Positions 12,465 through 23,598 of a stretch of 64,000 nucleotides of DNA are shown here, piece after piece (within the stretch, counting starts at the first letter, position 1; each line of letters opens with the position of its first letter). The stretch covers positions 5,146,001-5,210,000 of the forward strand of contig NC_079516.1 in NCBI RefSeq assembly GCF_000801105.2, in the 5' to 3' direction. The translations under genes were made by a program, and so were the position numbers. A model generated the notes under the pieces. The model made no database searches. It saw only the letters and a list, made by a program, of their open reading frames with translations, and had not been told where the DNA came from. Origin of the DNA: Raphanus sativus. Lineage: Eukaryota; Streptophyta; Magnoliopsida; Brassicales; Brassicaceae.

Positions 12465-14430
12465 TCTGTGATCTCATTAAATTAATACTTGGCGGTCTTA
12501 TTAAATGAGATTTTCTTTAAACGGCTCAAAGTTGATTTATATTGTGATCCAACATCTATTTAAATCAAGTGTAAGATTTAAATATTTTTTTAAAAACAAG
12601 TGTAAGATATACTCTTAGTCCGTACTACTTTGACATCTATTTAAATCAAAGTTTGCTATATATTATGACCTAAACATTGCATGCTTTTGGTATAAATAAA
12701 AAAAATAGTTAAAAGACGATTTGATATAAAAAATAGCAAAAAGACGCAGCTATTCAAAATTATTTTGTTTATAAGGAAAAAGGAATATTGTTCAGTTTTG
12801 AGGCTTTCCTCACGTACATAAATTTACAAAGAATAATACTGAAACTAAATTGTTTTGTTATTACCAAACGAACTTATACATCAATTTTTTTTCCTTACAA
12901 CATAGTTCTTAAGAACTTAGATTATGAAATTTATGTTTAATATTAAGAAAAATCTTTGGTACCTACCTAATTGTAGTATAGGAAAATATTAATAATGACA
13001 TTTCGTAGTAGTTAATGATAAATTAGGTGTCTTCTTTCACCATGTGCAGTAATTTTTAAAAATATAAATTATAACTAAAAATGAAATTTTATTCTTTTTA
13101 GCAATATTTTAATATAATTTGATTTAATTTAACATAAAATTAAGATTAAAATAATTTTGTTTATTTAAAATTATATTTTAATATATATATATATATATAT
13201 ATTAAATAATAATCTTAGATAGATTTTCTATCTATTTATTTTGGTTAAATATATTAAGTCATTGGGTATAGAATCAATGAAAAATTGATATAAAATTATA
13301 TAGCTATCAAAACTTAATAATTAAAATGTTTATAGAAAATTTAGATATATAAGAAACTAATGATTTTGCGATTAAAATTATTTTAAAAATTGTAGAATTT
13401 TTTGAAAATTTTAGTAATAAAAATTGTATAACAATAAAAAAATATATTTTGAAATTTTTATTATCATATTTGAATATATTTAATAAAAATTGTAGAAATT
13501 TTTAGAAAACTTTAGTAATAAAATTTTAAATATTAATAATATTTACCAAAATGACAATATAATGCTAAAATAACATGTCAAATATGTTTGTGGTAGTTAT
13601 TGAAAATTTACATAAATATTAGTTCACTATATAACGCTAAAATATGGTTTCTAGATAATTAATGCTAATTATTTTAAATTTCTAAAAAAAATCCGAAAAT
13701 TCACTTATGCCTACTATATATATACGGTTGAGTTTTTTCTTAGAAATACCATCATTTTTCACAATTTTTAATTTATGATTATAGGAGTATCAATGACAAC
13801 ATATTTAAATTGTTTGATTTGGGTTTTTATACTTTTAGGTGTATCAAATATTTATAGTTAGTTATTATTATATATTGAAAACATAGATACCAAATATATT
13901 TTGATCACAAGAACACATGTTTTTCGAAAACATCAAAATTTTACAAAATATGAAACGTAAATTTTTAATATATATTTCACCCTACACAAGTCGCAGGCCT
14001 ATGCATGTATGTTACTTCACCAAATGCATACTATAAATATCTATAATCACGTCGAGTTCGAATATCGTACATTCGGAGTTAGTTTTTGACCAATATAATC
14101 GTGTTACAACTTAATATATGAAATTTAATAATTATATCTAATATGTAAAATCTTAATGGTGTGACAATATAAATTATGAAATTTAATTACTTAAAATAGA
14201 CATATCATTATGGCATATCAAGAAAGGAAAAACAAAAAAAAAACTTTGAAGATATATCTAAACATAAGAAAAAAAAACAAAAAAAAAACTTTGAAGATAT
14301 ATCTAAACATGAGATTCTTGTTGGAAAAAGATTTTGTTTTCTCCAATATATATTAGGATTTGGTTTAATGATGCCGACCCTGTATTCTTATAAATACATA
14401 CACTTATAACCCTCGAAGAAAGCATCCCAA
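12465..14430. other. Very AT-rich intergenic DNA with microsatellites
   Basis: No gene is seen. An AT dinucleotide run lies at about 13181-13202. At 14229-14313 a phrase containing ACTTTGAAGATATATCTAAA is tandemly duplicated with a period near 46 bp. The last part, with a TATA-like TATAAATACATA near 14390, is presumably the promoter of the following secreted-protein gene. Confidence 0.55.
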
Positions 14431-14486
14431 TTACAAATCACAAATAAATTGCTCCATCAAAAGCACACGTACTAAGAAGAGAAAAG

Positions 14487-15497
14487 ATGTCGCTGTCTTC
14501 TTCACAAAAGAAGTTGCTGGTAATCCTTGTGGCCTTTGCATGCGTCTTCACATCATGCGCAGAGGCATGGAGCTGGAGTTGGAGCTCGGGTTCAGGCTCA
14601 GGCTCAGGCTCAGGCTCGGGTTGGGGTTGGGGCTGGGGATCCGACGGCTCAGGCGGATCAGCCTCAGGCTCGGGTACAAACCCTGATGGTTCGCATTGGA
14701 GTTGGAAGTGGGACCCCCGGTCAGGCTGGAGATGGAGTTCAGACTCAAACGACACGAAGCAAGGCTCATCCAACCATAACGTTACTAACCCAGGCACATC
14801 AAATCATAACGTTACAAAGCCAGGCTCATCGAACCATAACCATACTACTAGCCCAGGCTCATCGAACCATAACCACCATAATGTTACGAAGCCAGGCTCA
14901 TCGAACCACAACCATAACGTTACAAAGCCAGGCTCATCGAACCATAACCACCATAACGTTACGAAGCCAGGCTCATCGAACCACAACCACAACGTTACAA
15001 AGCCAGGCTCATCAAAACATAACGATACGAGGTCAGGCTCAAACGATAACTCGGTATTTGCAAAACCAAGAGAGGTCGTAGTGGGAGGATCAAGTGGATG
15101 GAACTACGGAGTGGATCTTGAAGAATGGGCTTCCAAGACTACTTTCCATGTTGGCGATGTTCTTGGTAAGTCGTAATTGTGTATTTTCTTGGATGATTTA
15201 TAAAAAGAAGTTTTTGGCTAATTAAATTATTGTTTGGATATTTTTGCAGTTTTCGAGTACAGCAATATGACAAACCGAAGACATGACGTGTACTTGCAAA
15301 CAAATCTATGGAGTTACAGGACCTGCAACATCGAAAGTAGAAATAAGATTGCTTCATCGGAGGATGAGAATGGATCTAAAGAGAGCTTCAAATTTACTCT
15401 TGCAATGTCACAGCCTTACTCTTTTGCATGCGGAGAGGATAACGGCTTTTATTGCCGTACCTATAACATGAAGTTCAGCGTTCTCCCTGACGCCTGA
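14487..15497 (+). CDS. Secreted phytocyanin-domain (cupredoxin-like) protein with His/Asn-rich repeat region
   Basis: Two exons, 14487-15165 and 15250-15497, give 308 aa. Residues 1 to about 26 form a signal peptide (KKLLVILVAFACVFTSCAEA). Next comes a Trp/Ser/Gly tract of alternating S-G pairs. Then come about eight copies of a KPGSSNHN(H)NVT-type unit, which supplies many N-x-T glycosylation sequons and His clusters. The C-terminal third is a phytocyanin domain: VVVGGSSGWNYGVDLEEWAS, FHVGDVLVFEY, RHDVYLQ, RTCN, FACGEDNGFYC. Phytocyanins are small apoplastic or membrane-bound copper or copper-lost proteins. Here the His that normally precedes the last Cys is Tyr (GFYC for GHC), so canonical type 1 copper binding is probably lost, as in early-nodulin-like members. 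No C-terminal GPI-type hydrophobic tail is seen. Function unknown. Confidence 0.82.
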
Positions 15498-15801
15498 TGA
15501 GTCCTCTCGTCACTCAACCCTTTTGCCTTTGTTGCTTTTTTTTTTTGCTTTCGATTTTCTTACTGCAATATTATTAGAGTAGTTGCTATGTTTTACTAGT
15601 TAAGGTTTTCTTATTACATAATGACTTGAGGAATAAAACAGAGATGAATCCATGTCTTTTTCCTTCATATTTTTATTTTATAGAGATATTTTCAAGGCTC
15701 ATGCTATTTTATAGATTTTCTTACACCGTTAGAATCAATTCAATTACTATTGTGGCTGTATATTGGCGTTTCAATTCAGCATCGTAGTTAGCAATTTGCA
15801 C

Positions 15802-16013
15802 CAGTTGTGGCTAGTAAAAGTCTTTATGGAGACATCTGCTTTGAATGTTGAGGATGCTTACACTCAGCTGCTTTCTCAGATATACCGTGTAAAGAAGGCT
15901 TTGGATGTTGGAGATGATGATTCGGCTACTCTTCCTAAAGGACAGAGTATTAATGTTGGGTCGAAGGGTGATGTCTCCGAGTCCAACAAGGTCGGTTGCT
16001 GCTCAAGTTGATC
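15802..16013 (+). pseudogene. 3' fragment of a RABA (Rab11-class) small GTPase gene
   Basis: From about 15820 the frame reads FMETSALNVEDAY, SQIYRVKKALDVGDDDSATL, PKGQSINVGSKGDVSE and the prenylation tail VGCCSS, then stop. This is the last quarter of a Rab11/RABA GTPase: the G5 ETSAL motif, the last helix, the hypervariable region and the CC geranylgeranylation site. G1-G4 nucleotide-binding motifs are absent and the preceding codons do not resemble a Rab, so no active GTPase can be made. It resembles the RABA5 group, from memory. The fragment looks like a truncated duplicate or capture. Confidence 0.7.
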
Positions 16014-16019
16014 TCAGTG

Positions 16020-17230
16020 AAAGCCATTTGTTTCTTAGGGGAACTATATAGTTTGGTTATCTATGGAACAGATGATTCTCCGTTGTCTAGTTACTTTTGG
16101 TGTCTTCTTGTTCCTTCTTTTGGTATAACTCTCTCGGATCTTTATAATGTTCTATCTATGTTTACATGATCATATTAGACAATCTATGAACATAAAAGGG
16201 TGCTTTAGATGAATGCAACACTAAACTTCTGAGTAGCAAATCAAATGTACAAGGAACCAAGAAGCCTGTACAGTTTTCTCACTGAGCCACTAGTTACAGG
16301 TTTTACTCTGTTTCTCTTATGAAACCATTATATGAAAGCATGAACAAAAATAATGAAAATGAAAATCATACAGACAGAAGGGCTCGTGATCTAACAATAA
16401 TACACCAACAACTACACTTTCATCTCTTTGTAAATAAATCAAATACTGCAAAGCAGATTAATGCAACTTATCACTACAGTAGCATATTAGCAAACCGTAG
16501 TTTTTCTCTTTTTATTTACCTATTTACAATGTCCCCAAAATGGTACTCGATGGGGAGATTAAATATGGGCTGAGATTTACAGATTTGGGCCAAACACGCC
16601 GAAGTAGTAAATATTTGTCCCTCTGTCTCCTTCAGATTCAGTCTTTGGATACATCTAACTAATATATGCAACTAGTGAAACTGTAGATTCAGCAGAAGAG
16701 AGCTTGGCATCTTGGCTGAGATGCAGAGTGAATTTGAAGGGGAAGTTTTTATTTTATCATATGAAGCAATGCAACTGGTTAACGTAGCCACACTTGAGGA
16801 GATTTGAGCATCAGATAATCACCTAAACTGCAGATACGAGGGAACCTCCACTTGCAATTATTTTTTTACCAACCACAGACAAAGACACTTGCTCTGCAAA
16901 GAATCTACTGGTAATGTAATAATATGTTGACACTATCCTTATTGAGAAAGGTTTCTAGTGTAACTTTTGACAATACTTGTTAGCTCCACAAGTGAAAGAT
17001 TGAATTTGCTTTTAGCTAGAAAGATATACTACCAAACTCATGCTTTTAGCTAGAAGCAGAATCAACAAGACAAGGCATCCAAGTGAATCACTTGATAACT
17101 ACATAAACTAAAAAACGCCAGAACCACGGCCACAAACGATACCAGGCTGATAAAGAGTGAAAACAAAGGAGTTATTAAGTCTTGCTAATGCATTCTCTCT
17201 TCCTTCCTTAGATTACCTATACATCGTCCA
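16020..17230. other. Intergenic DNA between the Rab fragment and MORF8
   Basis: No gene is supported. The part nearest 17240 is the MORF8 3'UTR on the minus strand. The rest has short ORFs with no family resemblance. Confidence 0.5.
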
Positions 17231-17274
17231 GAATGCATGATTAAAAAGAAAAACCCACTACTGGTTCAACTATT

Positions 17275-18783
17275 CTAACTCTGGTACTGGTTCCCGCCGC
17301 CATCACGGTTAGGTGGATAGTTGGTCTGGTACTGTGGCTGCTGCATTCCACCGCTCTGCTGCTGGTAGTTGTTGTTACCTGGCCATCCTTCATTTGGTGG
17401 ACCTCCTCCCATGTTGTTCTGCGGTGGTGCTCCTCCGATGTGGGTTTGTGGTGGTGGTGCTCCTCCATAGTTCGGTGGTGGTCCTCCTCCATAGTTTGCT
17501 GGTGGCCTCTGTCCTCCCATGTTGTTCTGAGGTGGTGCTCCTCCATAGTTCGGTAGTGGTGCTCCATAATTTGGTGGGGGTGCTCCTCCTCCATAGTTTG
17601 CTGGTGGCCTCTGTCCTCCCATGTTGTTCTGCGGTGGTGCTCCCCCATAGTTTGCTGATGGCCTCTGTCCTCCCATATTGTTCTGCGGTGGTGCTCCTCC
17701 CATGTTGGATTGTGCTGGTGGTCCTCCATAATTCTGAGGTGGATAAGAGCCTCCAGCCATGTTCTCTCTCCTCACAAAGTTTCTGGTTTTATCAAACTTT
17801 CTAGGACCACGCTTGTTTTTATCATTTGCTTTATCGTTGTTCCTTAACCATTCCTCGTGGTACTTGGGATCATAAGGAACAGCTCTCCCATCAATGAAGG
17901 GTTCCCCTGAACACCAATATTTAAAAAAAAAATTACATCAATCTAAACTCTCTATGATCCAAAATATAAAACTCTCCACATAGCAAAATCAACTCGAACT
18001 CTACTAGACCACAAAAACAAGCAAGTGTAATAGAAGAGTAAAGCAACGCCCTTTAAGCCATACCTCCATAGTCTTTGTTCCTCACATTAAGGTAAGAATC
18101 AGGAAGAACCCAACGCACATTTGGCAACTCTGGAAAGTTATATAAAACAAAGATACAAGTCTAACACCCAAACACAGAATTGGACAAAAAAAAAAAATTA
18201 AAACCTTGTTCAACAAGGCAAATATAAAAAAAAAACCTTTCAGCTTGTGAGAAAGATCTTCAGACACAAGTGCACCGAAGGCAAAGTAACACCGATGCGA
18301 AACAGAGTAGATCTTCATCCTCGCTTCTTCTTCACTGTCCAAATTTCAAAAAAAAAAAACAAAAAACATATCAAACAAAAAGAGGTTTTTCAAAACTGAT
18401 TCAAGTAATGAATTTAGGGTTTATCACCTGCCAACAATCTGAGCTAGGGTTTTGATATAACCGTCAATGATCTCGTCTCTGGTAAGATCACCCTGAGGCG
18501 GATCAACAACCACGAGCCAATGCTCGAAATCGCAGCCATCGAGCAAGATCGTCTCCTTGGGAGGCCTGTACGACCAGTTAGGGTTCCGATCGTTCAGAGA
18601 AGAAGATGCCGTGGCCGCCTGCGAGGAAAGACCTTTCGCAGAGACGAATCCACCACCGCGGTGGTGGACGACGGAGGACAATGCTGCTGCGGCGAGGGGA
18701 CGGGATCGGCTGAGGGGAGCAGACGAAGCGAAGGATCGATTCAGAAGCCTGGGAATGGAGCGAGAAATGGAACGCGTCGCCAT
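17275..18783 (-). CDS. MORF8: MORF8/RIP1, organellar RNA-editing factor
   Basis: Four exons on the minus strand: 18783-18428, 18334-18237, 18129-18064 and 17906-17275. All have GT-AG ends and consistent phases. The N-terminus ([20 protein letters not shown]) is an Arg/Ser-rich targeting peptide. The MORF domain follows: [57 protein letters not shown] and [20 protein letters not shown]. The last exon has a basic linker, then a Pro/Gly/Asn repeat tail of [21 protein letters not shown] units. MORF8 acts with PPR proteins in C-to-U editing in mitochondria and chloroplasts. The protein is close to the 395 aa I recall for Arabidopsis. The start codon lies only 50-54 bp from the end of an inserted PIF/Harbinger element, so the native promoter has been pushed about 5.3 kb away. 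Confidence 0.93.
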
Positions 18784-19176
18784 GGGAAAGCCTTAGGGAG
18801 AGTTGTGAAGAAGGAGAGGGTTTTGCGAGGGTTTAAGAGCATCAATATTGGTGTCCCATGATTTTGTGGCCTTAGACATATTTAATTATAAATGTTGTGT
18901 TAAGGGAAAGAGTTAAGGGCACTTGTTAAAATGGTGATTATTGGTAGGGAATATATTTTGGCCCTTAATAATATAAGTGTTTATTTTAATAAATATGATA
19001 AATGAAAGAGAAGTTATATATAAAACATATGAAACCCAAATTTAACATAAAAAAACAAATTACAACAGTTGCCGAAAAAAAAATATTACAACAAATTACA
19101 AAGAAAAAAAAACATCACAGACATTATAAAAAAAAAGGAAAGAAACATTTTATTCAATTCATAGAAACTTTATAAT

Positions 19177-20451
19177 TTATATGTTATTTGGAAGATGTCC
19201 AAATTTAGCCCATATATTTTCAATCAAATCAGCTTTTAATCGTTGATTGGTTGGTGTATCCTGAATCCTTCTTCGAGCATCAATTGTATTGCGGAGTGTA
19301 TGATCTAGACCGACGGAATATGCACCTTCTCCTTCTCCGTCAATAAATTCTGAAATGTTACGCAGACTGTATGAACCTCGTTCATTTTCGACAATCATAT
19401 TGTGGAGTATGATGCAAGCTTTCATTATATTTTTTATTTTTTCTTTTTCCCATAATTTAGATGGATTTTTAACAACGGCGAATCTAGCTTGCAGGACTCC
19501 AAAGGCACGCTCAACATCCTTTCGGACTGATTCTTGCTTTTTAGCAAATAGCTTATTTTTCTCACCCTGTGGAAGTCGGATAGATTGAATAAAAGTCGCC
19601 CATTTTGGATAAATACCATCTGTGAGATAGTAAGCCAAGTGATATTCTCTTCCGTTGACGTTGAAGTTGACTTGCGGAGCTATTCCGTTAATAATGTCAT
19701 CAAAAACAGGTGAGCGATCAAGAATATTAAGGTCGTTCATTGTACCTGAAGCTCCAAAAAACGCGTGCCATATCCAGAGGTCATATGAAGCTACCGCCTC
19801 CAATACAAGTGTTGGTTTTCCGGTTCCTCGTGAATACATTCCTTTCCAAGCGGAAGGACAATTCTTCCACTCCCAATGCATACAATCGATGCTTCCAATC
19901 ATCCCCGGAAAGCCACGTTCTTCTCCTTCAAAGAGTAGTCTTTGAAGATCCTCCGGTGTAGGGCGTCTTAGATATTGATCTCCAAACAAGTGGATTATTC
20001 CGGCAGCAAAACGGTGCAAACATTTTGCAGCAGTTGTTTCACCTAGTCGTACATACTCGTCAACTGTATCAGCCCCAACACCGTATGCCAATTGACGAAT
20101 TGCTGCAGTACATTTTTGGAGCGGAGTTAGACCAGATCGCCCGGTTGCATCTTGTGTTGGGCGAAAATATGGTACTTCGGTAGAGAGACGATTGACAATA
20201 CGCATGAACAAGGGTTTGTTCATTCGAAACCGTCGCCGAAATAAACGATGCCCATATGTTGGACTTTCACTAAAATAATCATTCCAGAGTTTGGTGGCGC
20301 CTTCTTCCCGGTTTCTCTCGATAAAAATTCTTTTCTTGCGCTCTTTAGGTTCTGGAAAAATATCACCGTCTTCTTCAGATAAATCATCAAACATGGAATC
20401 TAATTGATCATTATCTTCTCTGTGGTAATGATAATGAGAAGAAGAAGCCAT
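19177..20451 (-). CDS. PIF/Harbinger DDE transposase (HARBI1-type)
   Basis: Intact 424-aa frame from MASSSHYHYHRED. An in-frame ATG 66 bp upstream exists but precedes a region unlike the family. The N-terminal part is acidic and basic, followed by FRRRFRMNKPLFMRIV, typical of plant PIF transposases. The DDE_Tnp_4 catalytic core shows the first acid in GMIGSIDCMHWEWKNCP, the second in YYLTDGIYPKW and the third in VERAFGVLQARFAVV. The C-terminus has the KACIILHNMIVENER block. The enzyme cuts at TWA sites together with the Myb-like partner. No disabling change is visible. Confidence 0.92.
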   Translation of the reverse strand: MASSSHYHYHREDNDQLDSMFDDLSEEDGDIFPEPKERKKRIFIERNREEGATKLWNDYFSESPTYGHRLFRRRFRMNKPLFMRIVNRLSTEVPYFRPTQDATGRSGLTPLQKCTAAIRQLAYGVGADTVDEYVRLGETTAAKCLHRFAAGIIHLFGDQYLRRPTPEDLQRLLFEGEERGFPGMIGSIDCMHWEWKNCPSAWKGMYSRGTGKPTLVLEAVASYDLWIWHAFFGASGTMNDLNILDRSPVFDDIINGIAPQVNFNVNGREYHLAYYLTDGIYPKWATFIQSIRLPQGEKNKLFAKKQESVRKDVERAFGVLQARFAVVKNPSKLWEKEKIKNIMKACIILHNMIVENERGSYSLRNISEFIDGEGEGAYSVGLDHTLRNTIDARRRIQDTPTNQRLKADLIENIWAKFGHLPNNI

Positions 20452-20659
20452 CGACAATTTTTGAAAGAGATAAAAATTATTGGAAATAGGAAAAGAGTGA
20501 GCAAGTGTATTTTGCAATTGAGAGAAGAAGGCTATTTAAAGAAGTGCATTTCTTCTCCCGTGATACTATAGTTGCAATTGATTTAATCTTGTGACTTTTT
20601 CATGTGATAAAGTCACAATTCACATGATATATGCTGCCAAAATTTTATGAGTATTTGAA

Positions 20660-20790
20660 AGTACATCTTCTGACCAATTTGTGTCACATAATTTTTCACC
20701 TTGTGACCAATTTATGTTGTCTTGTGACCAATTTATGTTGTCTTGTGACCAAGTACAACTTGTGACCAATTTGTGTCACATAATTTATCA
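20660..20790. repeat. Short tandem repeats around CTTGTGACCAATTT
   Basis: The phrase TTGTGACCAATTTATGTTGT and shorter variants occur four to five times in about 130 bp. TGTGTCACATAATTT occurs at both edges. The cluster sits between the transposase and GRF genes of the Harbinger element. Confidence 0.7.
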
Positions 20791-20922
20791 TAAACAAAAA
20801 ACATTACTTAACCATAAACATTTTGTCACAATCCGATTACATCAAACATTGCAAAACATAAACATTGTTCACATCTCTGATTAAGTTAAAACATTACAAG
20901 CCACAAAGTTAAACCATCATGC

Positions 20923-21599
20923 CTAGTAAAACAAAACCAGCATGCCTAGTAAAACTGCCACCAGAACCAGTAAAGCCACAAAGTACTCAAAAGTGAACCT
21001 TGATTTCTCCTTAGCTAAATCACCAACAAGCTTCTCTAGACTGAGGAGCTTCTGCTCAGTCTCATAGTCACTAAAAAGAGTAAGGTTTTCAACCTTTTCG
21101 GCCAGCTGATGCACGTGGAGATCTCTTGCTTTCATCTCTTCCATCACGGCCACATCCCACCATTTAAATACATGACAGTCCCCGTCGTCTACATTCGCGC
21201 AAGTGTAATATCTCCGCCCTGTATCACACACGCATTAACAGAAAGCAATGAGACCAGCTTGTAACAAACGCATTAACACAAACACATATTTGTAATGAGA
21301 CCAGCTTGTAACAAACGCATTAACACAAAGCAATGAGACCAGCTTGTAACACTATCAATATAACCTGGATCGTTCCTGCTGGTAGAGGTTGCAAGATGTG
21401 GCTGACCTCCACAGTAGCAACTCTGCGGGAAGCCGAACTCCACCTCAGGTTGTGGAGGGTACACCACCGCTTCACGAGATAAGCTTAGCTCAGCTTGGTC
21501 ACGTCTAATGAGATCCTCCGTCTCGCTGTAGCCACTGTGGGAATCATTTCCAAAGATATCCTCTGACTCCGATGGCTGGCTATAGCTGTGAAGCCCCAT
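20923..21599 (-). CDS. GRF-type zinc-finger protein with coiled coil and C-terminal membrane anchor, inside the Harbinger element
   Basis: Two exons, 21599-21365 and 21218-20923, give 176 aa. The junction restores NDPG-RRYYTCAN. The GRF finger has CYCGG, then the G-R-x-Y-x-x-C segment, then GDCHVFKWWD, so the C-x-C...C...C ligand set is present. A Leu/Lys/Glu-rich segment of coiled-coil type follows (QKLLSLEKLVGDLAKEK). The last 22 residues are hydrophobic (VALLVLVAVLLGMLVLFY), a tail anchor. Small plant GRF proteins of this design are common in Brassicaceae, often near transposons. Their function is unknown. Here the gene lies between the two standard Harbinger genes on the same strand. Confidence 0.78.
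21235..21355. repeat. Tandem repeat of an AATGAGACCAGCTTGTAAC unit in the GRF-gene intron
   Basis: Three copies of AATGAGACCAGCTTGTAACA alternate with CGCATTAACACAAA. They lie within the intron of the GRF gene, next to its splice sites. Recent tandem duplication is the simplest reading. Confidence 0.75.
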
Positions 21600-21872
21600 T
21601 TGTATCTTTACCTTCACAAAACAACAGAGATTAATGTCAGAAAGGACAGCATAGTTAAAGCAACACATACATAACAGAAAATAAAATAAAAAGCATACAC
21701 ATACATAACAGAAAATAACATATTTCATTGATTGAAAGATAACGAGTACACATACATAACAGAAAATAAAAAGCATACAAAGCATACTTAAGATACTACA
21801 AAGCAGAGCATTGATAAGATAATAGAAAGGACAGCATAGTTAAGCAACACATTAGATCTCGAACTCTTGTTT

Positions 21873-22787
21873 TCAGAAATACTTGGCAAGAAGCTTATTC
21901 TTCACCACTTCCTCCGCCTCAGTTAATGGTTCTTTCTTGGCACAGAGAGTGTCCAGTATAGCCAGCTTGGACAGTGTCTCCTTCTTCTCCAAATCCTCCT
22001 TTCTCATTGCCCAAATACTCGCATACTCAGCCACGGACTTCCCTTTCCCACCATTCCTTCTTGCCTTAGCAGCCTTGATACCTTCAGGCCGGGTCTCAGC
22101 TTCTGCAACATTGGTTTCTGGAGCATTGGTGTCTGGAGCATTGGTGTCTGGAGCATTGGTGCTTGAAGTTTCTGCAACATTTTTCCTCTTTGAACCGCCA
22201 GTAGCTCTAGGAGGGTTAAGGCAACGCCACTTCTGTTCATGCCTAAGCACACACCACGCATGCTCAAGTGTAAACTTGTGGTCATGATCAGAGTAGAAGA
22301 TGTCATGAGCCTTCTTGAGAACATCACAGTCATTCTCACCACTTGCGTGTTGTCTCTCTGCAGCAGAATATGCCCCACATAATTTGTTGACGTGCTCATT
22401 GATTCGGCCCCATCTCTTCCTGCATTGTTGAGGCTCTCTCTTTTCACCTTCCTCTACTCCATGAGGACTTGCTGCGTAATAGTCCACAACCCGCTGCCAA
22501 AACGTCCCCGACTTCTGGTCGTTTCCAATTATCGGATCCTTGGAAGTGTTAAGCCACGCACTTATAAGGACAGCGTCATCAGCTGGTGTCCATTTGCGAC
22601 GAACAGCACGGTCCACTGGTGTCTCTTGAGATTGTTGTGAGCTAAACGCCGGGATATCTGATTCTCCAAAGTTAACACTCGAATGAAAACTTTCGAAAGG
22701 AAAGTTTTCATGGAACACACTACCTTGTTGACTGTGAAGCAGTCCTACGTAACTAGAGGACTGAGATTGAGGATAGTTTGGATCCAT
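21873..22787 (-). CDS. Myb/SANT-like DNA-binding protein (Harbinger ORF1)
   Basis: Single exon, 304 aa from MDPNYPQSQSSS. The trihelix/Myb-like domain starts at RRKWTPADDAVLISAWLNTS and continues through FWQRVVDYYAAS and CRKRWGRINEHVNKL. A block with FTLEHAWCVLRHEQKW follows, then a basic segment with TNAPDTNAPDTNAPE repeats and a Lys/Glu-rich C-terminus. In PIF/Harbinger elements this Myb-like protein brings the transposase to the nucleus and to element ends. Brassica annotations often mislabel the family. The upstream in-frame ATG at 22880 is less likely to be used. Confidence 0.85.
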   Translation of the reverse strand: MDPNYPQSQSSSYVGLLHSQQGSVFHENFPFESFHSSVNFGESDIPAFSSQQSQETPVDRAVRRKWTPADDAVLISAWLNTSKDPIIGNDQKSGTFWQRVVDYYAASPHGVEEGEKREPQQCRKRWGRINEHVNKLCGAYSAAERQHASGENDCDVLKKAHDIFYSDHDHKFTLEHAWCVLRHEQKWRCLNPPRATGGSKRKNVAETSSTNAPDTNAPDTNAPETNVAEAETRPEGIKAAKARRNGGKGKSVAEYASIWAMRKEDLEKKETLSKLAILDTLCAKKEPLTEAEEVVKNKLLAKYF

Positions 22788-23598
22788 ATGAGTATGGAAG
22801 AAGGAAGAGAGTGAGATGATAGAAGAGAGTAGAGGGCGTGTATATTTATGGGGGATGAGATGGGGTTTAATTATAAGCAATTGAAGAGTAACGAGTAGAT
22901 ATAAGCAAGTGAAGAGTAATAACTAACCCACATAATGACTAACCATCAACAAGAAATGTCTAATCTGAAGTTATTATTACACACCTAAAAAGCCTAACCA
23001 ATTACAATGTAACTATAACGAGTAGATATAACCAATTACGATTCAAATATAACCCTAACGATTGTAACTATAAGAAGCATCTACACTAAACCTAACCAAT
23101 GTAACTATAACGAGTAAAGAGTTATCACAAACAAACTATGAAATCTAAACAGAGACAATAGTAAAGAGTTATCACAAACAAACTATGAAATCTATACAGA
23201 GACAATATTATTCAATCATATAGAGAACCAAGCATAGACATACATAAACGATACAATCATATGATTCAACGTCCAATCTATATCAACAATCATATACGCA
23301 GTTTCAGAACAGAGACAATATTATTCAATGAAATCTAAACAGAGCGTTTCACATACCTTGTTGATATAGCCGACTATAGAGAACCGCCGCATAACCGGAG
23401 TGAACCGCCGGAGAAACCGAATCTAACCGTCGCAGAACCCGAACAGACCCACCGAAGAACCCGAACCAAACCGCCGCAGAAGCCAAACCGACCCCCCGCT
23501 GAACCCGAACCAAACCGCCGCAGAAGCCGAACCGACCCCCCGCTGAACCCGAACGCAACCCCCGCTGATCCCGAACGAACCGCCGCTGAAACCGGAAC

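Noticed and set aside
14438..15081. Additional ORFs on both strands over the phytocyanin gene
   Set aside because: Shadow frames of the repeat region; only the frame with signal peptide and phytocyanin domain makes biological sense.
17241..17804. Plus- and minus-strand alternative ORFs in the MORF8 last exon
   Set aside because: Shadow frames of the Pro/Gly/Asn repeat.
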